47,425 bases of DNA, taken from CAYTLW01 sp964438735. GTDB lineage: Bacteria > Myxococcota_A > UBA9042. The notes beneath the pieces were generated by a model, which searched no databases, was not told the DNA's origin, and saw only the letters and a list, made by a program, of their open reading frames with translations. How positions within the stretch are numbered: the first letter of the stretch is position 1; every line of letters starts with the position of its first letter. Where the stretch lies: contig CAYTLW010000054.1 in assembly GCA_964438735.1 (NCBI GenBank), forward strand, positions 1-47,425, written 5' to 3'. Below are positions 15,938 through 24,169 of the stretch, piece after piece. Both the position numbers and the translations under genes were made by a program.

Positions 15938-16948
15938 CTACTGGAAGATCACCTCGGTGCCCCACGACTCGCCCATCGCCGACAGGGCGTCGCTCGCCGC
16001 GCGCACCTGCACCACGCCCCACTCGCCCACCTTCACCTCGTTCTGGGCGATGGACTGGGCCGAGATGGCGCCAATGCCGTTGCCGTCGAGCTTGCTCAGC
16101 GCGCTCGACGGGATGCTCCCCTTGCCGGCGGTGCCGTCGAACAGGCACTCGATCTTCGTTGGCGGATCTCCGCTTTTGTCGCCATCGACGATCTTGACCA
16201 CCAATTCGCCCTGAGATTTGCCGTCCCAAGCGACCAGCAGGGGCTCGTTTCGGTTGATCATCAGCTTCACCCCTGGCGCCCAGGAAGGCGCCTTGATCTG
16301 CACGTGTTGCGGCGCCAGAAAGGTGACCGAGAAGGCCGGAACCTCGCCGCCTTCGCTCTTGAATGTGAGCTGTTCATCACCCTTCCACAGGGCCGAATCG
16401 CCGCTGGTCCAGGTCGCGTACTGGCCGTCTTTGGCGGGTTTGATGGTCGTCGTCTGCAGGCCACCGCTGACCGAAATCGAGCCCGCGTGGCGGTACTCGA
16501 TCTTGGGCGTCTGCGAGGACTTGTTGATGTAGGTGGTGACGACACAAGGACCGAACGGGATGCCCACCTCCTCGTATGGCGCCGGATAGATGTCCTTGAA
16601 CTCGGCAGCGAGGCTGGCCTTGGTGCCACCGGAATGGTTGTGGTTGGTCGCCAGAACAAACGACGCCCGCAACTTGTCGCTGCGCCCCCTCCAGAAGTCG
16701 CTCTCGCCCCCATCTTCGGGCGGGTGGTCGGCATCGTCTTTGCTGCCGCTGCCCGTGTCGACGGCGCCACCGCCGTCTTTCGGGTCGCTGCTCCCGGCAT
16801 CCGACCCGCTGTCGTGTACCGCGCCGGCATCTTGACCGTCAGAGAGTTGGACTCCGGTCGAGTAGCCGGGGCTGGTGCAGCCGCCGAACGCGAAAGCCGT
16901 CACCAACGCCACCACCAGGACCGGAGTTTTGGGCGAATTGCGGTGCAT
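15938..16948 (-). CDS. lipoprotein of unknown function
   Basis: 336 residues from ATG 16948, with GAGG seven bases upstream. Signal peptide and lipobox AFAFGGC are followed by a linker rich in Asp, Gly and Ser (SDAGSSDPKDGGG). From about residue 85 the protein looks like an all-beta export domain (FVLATNHNHSGG, VVTTYINKSSQTPKIEYRH, SVTFLAPQHVQIKAPSW) with a repeat of similar strands to the end at EVIFQ. I recognise no family. It is bracketed by inverted copies A and B of the paired-repeat element, 46 bp from its start and about 200 bp from its end. The element's TTGACA-containing end points at this gene and could supply its promoter. Confidence 0.7.
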   Translation of the reverse strand: MHRNSPKTPVLVVALVTAFAFGGCTSPGYSTGVQLSDGQDAGAVHDSGSDAGSSDPKDGGGAVDTGSGSKDDADHPPEDGGESDFWRGRSDKLRASFVLATNHNHSGGTKASLAAEFKDIYPAPYEEVGIPFGPCVVTTYINKSSQTPKIEYRHAGSISVSGGLQTTTIKPAKDGQYATWTSGDSALWKGDEQLTFKSEGGEVPAFSVTFLAPQHVQIKAPSWAPGVKLMINRNEPLLVAWDGKSQGELVVKIVDGDKSGDPPTKIECLFDGTAGKGSIPSSALSKLDGNGIGAISAQSIAQNEVKVGEWGVVQVRAASDALSAMGESWGTEVIFQ

Positions 16949-16994
16949 GGTCACCTCGACGAGCAATGCAATCACATCGCTTGCCTGGCGCAGA

Positions 16995-17084
16995 GGTGTC
17001 AAGTGTCAATACCTGACCCCATTTGGCGATGGGTTTCAGTGGTGCGAATGGCCGCAAAGGTGTCAAGTGTTAATACCTGACCCC
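16995..17084 (+). repeat. paired-repeat element, copy B
   Basis: Units at 16995-17020 and 17059-17084 with a 38-bp spacer, inverted relative to copy A. Unit 2 differs from unit 1 by one base in the core (TTAATACC for TCAATACC). It lies between two lipoprotein genes, in non-coding DNA. Confidence 0.85.
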
Positions 17085-17094
17085 CCTGGGGTGC

Positions 17095-18363
17095 TCAGCC
17101 TACGGGGGCGGTGGGGATGATGAAGATGGCCGTCTTGGATTTTGGCTTCTTCTGGCTGTCGGTGACCTTGGCGCCGAAGAAGAAGCCCTTGAGGGTGATC
17201 TGCGACAGGGGGATCTTGACCTCTACCGCCAACTTGGGGTCGGTGACTGAGCCGCTGATGGTGCCGTCTTTGCTCAGTTTGAGTCCCTTGGGGATGCCGC
17301 CGTTGGGTACGAAGCCCTTCAGGGCGGCGGGCAGGGGTTCTTCGGTCCAGGTGTAGGGCTTTTTGCCGCCGACGGCTTTGAGCTGGTTGTTGTAGGGGAT
17401 GGGGATGCCGTTCACGACGACGATGAGGGGCAGGACGATCAGCTTGGTGATCAGCAGGTTGATCTCCTGGTCGCCGATGATCTGCAGGGGCGCGAGGCCG
17501 ACGTTGAGCTCGAAGGCTTTGGTCGCGCTCTGGGTCGGGGTGCCGTTGTCGAAGGCCTTGATGTCGAAGTTGAAGGCGCCGTCCTCGGTGGGGATGCCGC
17601 TGACGCTGCCGTTGGAGCCCAGCTGCAGGCCCTTGGGCAGGGCGCCGCCGACCATGCCCCAGAAGTGGGGTTTTTCGCCGCCCTTGGCTTCGAGCTGCAC
17701 GCTGTACTTGGCGCCGTCGGTCGCCTTCTTGAGCGGCGAGGGGGTGATGATGAGCAGGCCACCTTCGACGACCTCGACCACCAGGATGCGATCGGCCTTT
17801 TTGTCCTTGCTGTCGGTCACCTGCACCAGCACCGAGGCCTTGCCCTTGGTCTTGGCGATGCCGCCGAGTTTGCCCGAGCTCTCCAGGAGCAGGCCGTCGG
17901 GCAGGGTGCCCTGGGGCAGTTGCCAGCTATAGGGCGGCACGCCGCCGGTGGCTTCGAGTTGGGCGGCGTAACTCTTGCCCAGCAGGGCCGCTGGCAGGGC
18001 CTCGGTGACCACCTTGAGTTCCGGGATGGCGCAGGCGCCGTCGATGCAGGCCTCGCCCTGGGCGACCGCGCAGTGGCTGTCTTCGAGGCAAGCCGCGCAG
18101 GCGCCTGCTGAGCAGTAGGTGCCGTCGGCGCAGGGTTTGAGCTCGAAGGCCGTGCCCGCTTCGTTGCAGACGACGCGGTCGCCCTCGACGCAGCCGGCCA
18201 GTCCAGGCGGACAGCCGGGGTCGATGATCCCGCCGTCCAGGTTGCCGGCGTCGGCGCTGGCTTCGGCGGGATCCTTGCCCGCGTCATCGTCGCTGCTGCA
18301 TCCGGTGGCCAGCAGGCTGAATGCGCACAGGAGGGCGATGGCCGTCGCGGTCCATGTTCTCAT
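17095..18363 (-). CDS. lipoprotein with Ig-like (He_PIG/cadherin-like) repeats
   Basis: 422 residues from ATG 18363, preceded by GGAGG. Lipobox LLATGC, then an acidic linker (SSDDDAGKD) and a Cys-rich segment (residues about 50-110, CPPGLAGC, CADGTYCSAGACAAC). Three putative Ig-fold repeats follow with the diagnostic phrases VPPYSWQLPQGTLPDGL, EKPHFWGMVGGALPKGL and KKPYTWTEEPLPAAL, each followed by a GxIxGxxxx strand (SSGKLGGIAKTKG, SNGSVSGIPTEDG, KDGTISGSVTDP). Such domains are found in secreted binding proteins. The gene ends a same-strand run after the M32 peptidase and dCMP deaminase genes, 34 bp after the latter. Confidence 0.8.
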   Translation of the reverse strand: MRTWTATAIALLCAFSLLATGCSSDDDAGKDPAEASADAGNLDGGIIDPGCPPGLAGCVEGDRVVCNEAGTAFELKPCADGTYCSAGACAACLEDSHCAVAQGEACIDGACAIPELKVVTEALPAALLGKSYAAQLEATGGVPPYSWQLPQGTLPDGLLLESSGKLGGIAKTKGKASVLVQVTDSKDKKADRILVVEVVEGGLLIITPSPLKKATDGAKYSVQLEAKGGEKPHFWGMVGGALPKGLQLGSNGSVSGIPTEDGAFNFDIKAFDNGTPTQSATKAFELNVGLAPLQIIGDQEINLLITKLIVLPLIVVVNGIPIPYNNQLKAVGGKKPYTWTEEPLPAALKGFVPNGGIPKGLKLSKDGTISGSVTDPKLAVEVKIPLSQITLKGFFFGAKVTDSQKKPKSKTAIFIIPTAPVG

Positions 18364-18397
18364 CTCAACCTCCGTGCCGGGTTCGCTACCGGCGCGC

Positions 18398-18886
18398 TCA
18401 TTGTCGGGCGGCGTCGGCGATCCGTGGATCGCGCGGCCCCTCTGCCGTCTGCACCTCGACCCCGTGGGTGCGCAGGTACTCGACGCCGTTCTCGCCGCGA
18501 TAGCCGCCGATGACAAGAATGACCCGCCGGATGCCGGCATGGTGGATCAGCTTGGCGCACATCAGGCAGGGCTCGCCTGTGACGATGATCCACGCGTCCT
18601 GGGTCGCGACACCACCCGCTGCGGCGTTGCAGATGACGTTCATCTCGGCGTGGTGGCAGCCGATCTCCATGCGGGTGCCGCTGACGATGTTCATCTCGTC
18701 GCGCAGGCATCCGTCCGGGCCGCACAGTTCACCCCCGCCGCGCGGCCCACCGTTGTAGCCATCCATCAGGATGACGTTTCGGCTGGGATCCAGCAGCAGG
18801 GCACCAAACTTGCGCCGCGGGCAGTTGGAAGCCTGCGCCAGGGCCAGGCATTGCTCGATGCGGATGCGCAGGTGTTTGGCTTTCAT
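18398..18886 (-). CDS. dCMP/cytidine deaminase family protein (ComEB-like)
   Basis: 162 residues. Zinc motif: CHHAEMNVICNAA (His and catalytic Glu) and GEPCLMCAK (two Cys ligands), spaced as in deoxycytidylate deaminases. The N-terminal FGALLLDPSRNVILMDGYNG and the block GGELCGPDGCLRDEMN also match dCMP deaminases, which convert dCMP to dUMP for thymidylate synthesis. ATG 18886 is preferred over an in-frame TTG two codons earlier; no clear ribosome site is seen, and translation may be coupled to the M32 gene that stops 11 bp upstream. Allosteric residues cannot be judged. Confidence 0.85.
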   Translation of the reverse strand: MKAKHLRIRIEQCLALAQASNCPRRKFGALLLDPSRNVILMDGYNGGPRGGGELCGPDGCLRDEMNIVSGTRMEIGCHHAEMNVICNAAAGGVATQDAWIIVTGEPCLMCAKLIHHAGIRRVILVIGGYRGENGVEYLRTHGVEVQTAEGPRDPRIADAARQ

Positions 18887-18896
18887 CGGCAATCCG

Positions 18897-20399
18897 TTAG
18901 AGACCGTACCAGTCGCTGTACTTGCGTGTCGCGTAGTCGATGAACCAGGTCGGGTCCAGCGGCGCGCCGGTGGCGTGGGTGCACAAGGCGTCGGTCTCGT
19001 GGATGGAGCCCTGGCGGTGGATCTTCTCGCCCAGCCAGCCGAGCAGTCCCTTCACCTCACCGACAGCGATCTGGGCGCCCAGGTCCGGCAGGGCCCGCTG
19101 TGCGGCGGCGTGGATCTGGGCCGCGTAGAGCGCGCCGAGGGTGTAGCTGGGAAAGTAGCCGAAGGCGCCCATGGACCAGTGGATATCCTGCAGGGCGCCG
19201 TCGGCCTGGCTCGGCGGTGTGCTGCCCAGGTAGCGCTGCATGCCGTCATTCCACGCGGCGGGCACGTCGGCCACGGCCAGGCTGCCGTCGAGCAGGTCGC
19301 GCTCGATCTCGTAGCGCAGGGTGACGTGCAGCGGGTAGGTCAACTCGTCGGCGTCGACCCGGATGAGGTTGTCGAAGTCGACCCGGTTGATGGCGAAGAG
19401 GAAGTCGTCCAGCGTCACGTCGGAAAGGTGCGGATACTGCTCCTTCAGCCACGGCAGCCAGTGTTGCCAGAAGGGGCGCGACAGGGCGACCTGCTTCTCC
19501 CAGAGCAAGGACTGGCTCTCGTGAATGCCCATGGAGCGGGCGCGAGAGACCGGCTGGTCGGCCAACTCGGCGTCTCGACCCTGCTCGTAGAGGGCGTGAC
19601 CGGTCTCGTGGATGGCCGCCAGCAAGGAGCTGAGGAAGCCGTCTTCGCGGTAGCGGGTGGTGATGCGCACATCGGTGACGCCCGCGCCGCCGCAGAAGGG
19701 GTGCACGGCCGTGTCGACGCGGCCGTGGTCGAAGGAGTAGCCCAGCGCGGCGATGAAGTGGCGCGCCACCGCCGCCTGCTTGTCCACGGGAACTGGCGCG
19801 CTCGTCCAGGCGCAGTCCCGGTCGATGCCGTCGGCGCGCACGCGGGCGATGAAGGGCACCAGGAATTCCTTCAGGCGGTCGAAGAGCGGGGTCAGTCGGG
19901 CGATGGTCATGCCCGGCTCGAATGCGTCCAGGAAGACATCGTAGGCCGGCGCGTCGGGGTCGATGGCGGCCGCTCGGGCTCGCGCCAGCTCGACCAACTC
20001 GGCCAGCGCCGGGGCGAAGTGGTCGAAATCGTCCGCTTTGCGGGCGTCGACCCAGATCTCGTGGGCGCGCACCGTGGCTTCGCCCCAACGTCGGACCAGG
20101 CTCTCGGGCACGCGGGTCTCGCGCCGCCAGTCACGCAAGGCCTCGCGCACATTCGCGGCCTCCACCACAGACAGGTCTGGCGAGCCGGCCAGGGATTCCA
20201 ACTGCGCGCCAAGGGTTGCGTCCGTGGCGCGCTGATGCCGGAGCACAGCCAGTGTGGCTGTCTGGCGGCCGCGGGATTCGGCCGCGCCACGCGGCATGGT
20301 CACCTCCTGGTCCCACTGCAACAGCCCGGTGATGTCGTCCAGCGTGGAGATCTCCGAGAGCTTGCTGCAGACATCTTCGTAGGTCGCTCGCAGATCCAT
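18897..20399 (-). CDS. thermostable carboxypeptidase 1, M32 family
   Basis: 500 residues, the standard M32 length. All family signatures are present: LLQWDQEVTMP near the N-terminus, AVHPFCGG, DVRITTRYREDGF, the zinc motif AIHETGHALYEQG (HExxH), GIHESQSLLWEKQV with the third ligand Glu, and IRVDADELTYPLHV. It is a metallocarboxypeptidase with broad specificity that acts in the cytoplasm; no signal peptide is seen. ATG 20399 is selected because the family begins a few residues before the LSEISTLDDI helix. A promoter candidate lies 44 bp upstream. It heads a run with the deaminase and the Ig-like lipoprotein and is divergent from the large Cys-rich gene. Confidence 0.95.
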   Translation of the reverse strand: MDLRATYEDVCSKLSEISTLDDITGLLQWDQEVTMPRGAAESRGRQTATLAVLRHQRATDATLGAQLESLAGSPDLSVVEAANVREALRDWRRETRVPESLVRRWGEATVRAHEIWVDARKADDFDHFAPALAELVELARARAAAIDPDAPAYDVFLDAFEPGMTIARLTPLFDRLKEFLVPFIARVRADGIDRDCAWTSAPVPVDKQAAVARHFIAALGYSFDHGRVDTAVHPFCGGAGVTDVRITTRYREDGFLSSLLAAIHETGHALYEQGRDAELADQPVSRARSMGIHESQSLLWEKQVALSRPFWQHWLPWLKEQYPHLSDVTLDDFLFAINRVDFDNLIRVDADELTYPLHVTLRYEIERDLLDGSLAVADVPAAWNDGMQRYLGSTPPSQADGALQDIHWSMGAFGYFPSYTLGALYAAQIHAAAQRALPDLGAQIAVGEVKGLLGWLGEKIHRQGSIHETDALCTHATGAPLDPTWFIDYATRKYSDWYGL

Positions 20400-20442
20400 G
20401 CCGACTCCCTGCGACGACCCCACCGGGCGCCGCGGCGGCGGC

Positions 20443-20471
20443 ATGGTGCCCAAGGCGGGGGGCTCGCGCAA
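20443..20471 (-). promoter_or_regulatory. possible promoter of the M32 operon
   Basis: Minus strand: TTGCGC (20466-20471), 17-bp spacer, CACCAT (20443-20448), 44 bp before the start. Confidence 0.4.
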
Positions 20472-20521
20472 GGTTCGACCGGGACGCCCCGGATCGTTCA
20501 AACGAAAGAAGCCGCGTGCAC

Positions 20522-20550
20522 TGTGCAAGCCGCCCGGCAACGGCTAAAGT
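20522..20550 (+). promoter_or_regulatory. possible promoter of the first Cys-rich repeat gene
   Basis: TGTGCA (20522-20527), 17-bp spacer, TAAAGT (20545-20550), 50 bp upstream of ATG 20600. It is divergent from the M32 promoter. Confidence 0.4.
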
Positions 20551-20599
20551 GGTCCTTTGAGGCGCCGAACCAGTGTTGGATCGGAACGTGGGGGAGACC

Positions 20600-23500
20600 A
20601 TGGAACGAGGATTCGTCCGGACGACTGTCGCTTCATGCGTCGGCTGCCTGGTGGTATTCGCGATAAGCGGCTGCGATAGCATCGTGCCGGACACCAAGAG
20701 CTTCGCCAAAGCGGACGCCGGCGAGGACGACGTCATCCAGGACATCACGTTTACGGACACGAAGCTCCTTAACGACGCTGTTGACGCCGCTGCGGACGCT
20801 GGCGAAGCCGCTGACGTGCCCACCGAAGACGATGTCGACGGCCCCTTGCCGGACTGTACCGGGGCGGCCGGCTGCCCGTGCAAGAGCAACGGCGATTGCG
20901 ACGAATCCGGCGTCTGCCTCGAGACGGCCAAGGGTTGGATGTGCGCCTTCACCTGCCAGGAGACGTGCGCCAAGGGATTCAGCTGCAAACAGATCAGCGG
21001 CGCCTCGGGCGACAGCACCTACGTCTGCATCGCGCTCTCTCCCAAGCTGTGCATGCCCTGCCTGGCCAGCAAGGCCTGCCTGTCCACCGGCATCACGGGC
21101 GCCGCCTGCATCGGTCAGGGCGACGGCGGCTCCTTCTGCGGCGCGCCATGCGATGACGATGCCGGCTGTCCCAAGGGGTTTGTCTGCCAGGAGGCCGAAG
21201 CCATCGACGGCGGCAAGAGCAAACAATGCGTGCCCGACCCCGAGGGCCCGCTTGGCGGCGAGTGCAGCTGTTCCACCTTCGCCATCGAGGCCAAAGCCAA
21301 GACCACCTGCAAGGCCAAGCAGACCGGCGGCGACGACAAGGCCTGTCCCGGCTGGCGGCAATGCGATGAAGATGGCCTGTCCGCCTGCCTGGCGCAGAAG
21401 TCCGTCGCCGAAATCTGCGACGGCCACGACAACGACTGCAACGGCACTGTCGACGACGCCACCTGCAACGACAACGATCCCTGCACCAAGGACGCCTGCA
21501 ATCCCGACGGCCTGGGTGCCGGCAACTGCAGCAACGAGGTCCAGACGTGGGCCTGTGATGATGGCAACGCCTGCACCACCGACGATGTCTGCGCCCAGGG
21601 CAAGTGTGGCGGTGCCGCCAAGACGTGCGCCGATGGCGACGTTTGCACCGACGACAGCTGCGATCCGGCCAAGGGCTGCGTCTTCCTGCCCAACACGGCC
21701 ACCTGCACAGATGGCAACGCCTGCACCAAGGAGGGCTGCGCCGACGGCAAGTGCGCCACGACGCCCATCACCTGCGACGATGGCAACGCCTGCATGGCCG
21801 ACTCCTGCGACAAGAAGACGGGCTGCGTACATCTGCCCACCAACGCCACCTGCAGCGACGGCGACGCCTGCACTGGATCCGACGATTGCGCCGAGGGCAA
21901 GTGCGTGGCCAAAGCCATCGACTGCGACGACGTCAATCCCTGCACCGCTGACTCCTGCGACTCCAAGACGGGCTGCGTACACCTGGCCGCCAAGGCCACC
22001 TGCGATGACGACGACGCCTGCACCGTCGGCGACGATTGCGTAGCCGGCAAGTGCGCCGCGTCGCCGAAGACCTGCGACGATGGCAGCGTCTGTACCGACG
22101 ATGGTTGCGACAAGAAGATCGGCTGCACGACCACGCCCAAGACCGGAAAATGCGACGACGGCAGCGCTTGTACCAAGGACGACGCCTGCGCCGCCGGCAA
22201 GTGCGTTGGCAAGGCGGTGAGCTGTGACGATGCCAACCCCTGCACCAACGACTCCTGCGACGTCAAGACAGGCTGCGTACACGCCGCCAACAGCGCCAAG
22301 TGCGATGACGGCGATCCCTGCACCTTGGGCGATGCCTGCAAGGCCAAGAAGTGCGGCGGCAAGCTCTGCGATGACGGGAATGTCTGCACGTCGGGCAAGT
22401 GCGAGGCCGGAAAAGGGTGCAAGTGGACGCCCAAAGCCGGCGGTTGCGACGACGGCGATCCCTGCACCAAGCCGGACGCCTGCGTGGCCGGCAAGTGCAC
22501 CGGCACCGGCGATCCGCAGTGCTGCTACAACGACGCCAAGTGCAATGATGGCAATGACTGCACCATCGATAAATGCGCCCTGGCCAGCCACACCTGCGGC
22601 CACGAAAAAGGCACCATGGAGGGCAAGGGCTGCAACGCCGACGATGACGGCTGCACCGCCTCCGATGCCTGCAAGGCGGGCCTCTGCGTGGCCGGCAAGG
22701 CGGTGGATTGCAGCGGCACGGCCGACACCTGCAACACCGCCAAGTGCAATACGGACGGCGTCGACAAGCACAAGTGCGTCAAGGTGCCGCGGCCCGGCGG
22801 CGTGGACTGCGAAGATGGCCAGTTCTGCACGGTCGGTGAGACCTGTGATGGCAAGGGCAAGTGCGCCGGCGCCAAACCAAACCTCTGCGACGACGCCGAG
22901 CCGTGCACCACCGACGCCTGCGACGCCAAGACGTCCAAGTGCACCCACGCAGCGCTCAAGGATGACGCGCCCTGCAATGACGGAAACGCATGCACCAAGG
23001 GCGAGACCTGTCAGTCCGGGGTGTGCACCGGCGTGTACAGCTGCCCGGCCGAGACGACCAGCGGCAGCAACGTCGCCGCCTATCGACCCATGGTTGTGGG
23101 GCTGGGCGGCGGGCGATTCGCCGTCGCCGACATCCGGCGGCAGTGGTGGAAGAACCCGATGAACATGTGCGCCTCGCCGCCGTGGAACAAGAACGCCCCC
23201 TTTGCGAGCATCTTCCGGGTCGACCACTCCGCAGAGACCACCACGTGGCTGGGCCGCAGTCCCAAGCTGCCCAAAGCAGACAGCCCCACCGACACCATCT
23301 TGCGCACCCTGCACGCGCTACCGGGAGGCGGCTTCACGTTCGCGTTTTCGTGGTGGCGATTGGGGGCCAAGTCCTCATCGGGTTGTGGCAAGTGCGGCTG
23401 CCCCTCGTGGTGGAATATGCAAGGCAACGGCTGGCAGGACTATGATCACCAGCTGGCCAAGACAGCGGACCTGACCGACTTCGGCAAGACCAACGCCACG

Positions 23501-24169
23501 CCCTACGCCCAAGGCAATGGCAGCGGCAATATGCGCAGCTTCGTGGCCATGGCGCGCCTGGGCACCGGCCTGCGGGTGGCCGCTTTCTGGACCCGGCAAG
23601 GCGAGGATAAGGGCTTCGTCAATCCGATCTCCAACACCGTCTACCTGCAGGTGGTCGGCAAGGACGGCAAGGTGGTCAAGGACCACGGCAAGCTGCCGGC
23701 CGGCGTGCACGAATTCCACGCGGCGCCGTTTTCGGACGGCCGCGCCATCCTCGCCTGGCGCGACGGCAAGGATATCTGGGCGCAGATCTTCATCGAGACG
23801 GGAGACATGGACGGCGCCAAGTTCAAGGTCAACCCAGATGGTGGGGTCAACGCCACGCCCTGGCTGGCGCCACGCAGTGCCGGTTATGTCATCGCCTGGC
23901 GACGGGACAACGACATCGCGGTTCAGTTGTTCACCGACGAACCGGGCAAGAAGAAGGGCGCCATGGCCCTGGCCAATACCTACAAGGGCGGCACCCAGAC
24001 CGAGCCGGCCATCGGCGTCTTCGCCGACGACAGCTTCCTGGTCAGCTGGACCGGCGGCAAGGGAGCCGACGGAGATGGCGCTGGCATCCTGGCTCAACGC
24101 TTCGACAAGAAGGCTGGCAAGGTGGGCAAACAACTGGTGGTCAACACCCTCACCAAGGGCGATCAGTGA
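20600..24169 (+). CDS. giant Cys-rich repeat lipoprotein, N-terminal part up to an in-frame TGA
   Basis: 1189 residues from ATG 20600 (GGGGGAG upstream). Signal peptide with lipobox VFAISGC, acidic linker, then Cys-rich region. A MopE-like motif ICDGHDNDCNGTVDD lies near residue 275. After it come about 19 repeats of the type CDDGNACTxDxC, alternating with KTGCVH or AxGKCxG ends, to about residue 810. The C-terminal third changes to a beta-propeller-like region with repeats ending VVAW or similar. The frame stops at TGA 24167-24169 (followed by C) in the middle of one repeat, and the same frame continues open to 25627, so this is probably the front two thirds of one 1675-codon gene. Dicty-type Cys repeats are common in Myxococcota surface proteins; ligand unknown. 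Confidence 0.85.
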   Translation: MERGFVRTTVASCVGCLVVFAISGCDSIVPDTKSFAKADAGEDDVIQDITFTDTKLLNDAVDAAADAGEAADVPTEDDVDGPLPDCTGAAGCPCKSNGDCDESGVCLETAKGWMCAFTCQETCAKGFSCKQISGASGDSTYVCIALSPKLCMPCLASKACLSTGITGAACIGQGDGGSFCGAPCDDDAGCPKGFVCQEAEAIDGGKSKQCVPDPEGPLGGECSCSTFAIEAKAKTTCKAKQTGGDDKACPGWRQCDEDGLSACLAQKSVAEICDGHDNDCNGTVDDATCNDNDPCTKDACNPDGLGAGNCSNEVQTWACDDGNACTTDDVCAQGKCGGAAKTCADGDVCTDDSCDPAKGCVFLPNTATCTDGNACTKEGCADGKCATTPITCDDGNACMADSCDKKTGCVHLPTNATCSDGDACTGSDDCAEGKCVAKAIDCDDVNPCTADSCDSKTGCVHLAAKATCDDDDACTVGDDCVAGKCAASPKTCDDGSVCTDDGCDKKIGCTTTPKTGKCDDGSACTKDDACAAGKCVGKAVSCDDANPCTNDSCDVKTGCVHAANSAKCDDGDPCTLGDACKAKKCGGKLCDDGNVCTSGKCEAGKGCKWTPKAGGCDDGDPCTKPDACVAGKCTGTGDPQCCYNDAKCNDGNDCTIDKCALASHTCGHEKGTMEGKGCNADDDGCTASDACKAGLCVAGKAVDCSGTADTCNTAKCNTDGVDKHKCVKVPRPGGVDCEDGQFCTVGETCDGKGKCAGAKPNLCDDAEPCTTDACDAKTSKCTHAALKDDAPCNDGNACTKGETCQSGVCTGVYSCPAETTSGSNVAAYRPMVVGLGGGRFAVADIRRQWWKNPMNMCASPPWNKNAPFASIFRVDHSAETTTWLGRSPKLPKADSPTDTILRTLHALPGGGFTFAFSWWRLGAKSSSGCGKCGCPSWWNMQGNGWQDYDHQLAKTADLTDFGKTNATPYAQGNGSGNMRSFVAMARLGTGLRVAAFWTRQGEDKGFVNPISNTVYLQVVGKDGKVVKDHGKLPAGVHEFHAAPFSDGRAILAWRDGKDIWAQIFIETGDMDGAKFKVNPDGGVNATPWLAPRSAGYVIAWRRDNDIAVQLFTDEPGKKKGAMALANTYKGGTQTEPAIGVFADDSFLVSWTGGKGADGDGAGILAQRFDKKAGKVGKQLVVNTLTKGDQ

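Noticed and set aside
15651..17084. Repeat-spacer-repeat pattern resembling a minimal CRISPR array
   Set aside because: Only two units per site, the spacers of the two sites are similar to each other, and no cas gene is present; a dispersed mobile-type element fits better.
20633..23314. Very long open frame on the minus strand opposite the Cys-rich repeats
   Set aside because: It arises from the codon bias of the repetitive GC-rich plus-strand gene; the plus strand has the signal peptide, ribosome site and domain logic.
24167..24169. TGA as selenocysteine codon
   Set aside because: The position is in a structural repeat where other copies have Ser, Arg, Ile, Met or Ala, there is no redox context, and the repeat length is also disturbed.
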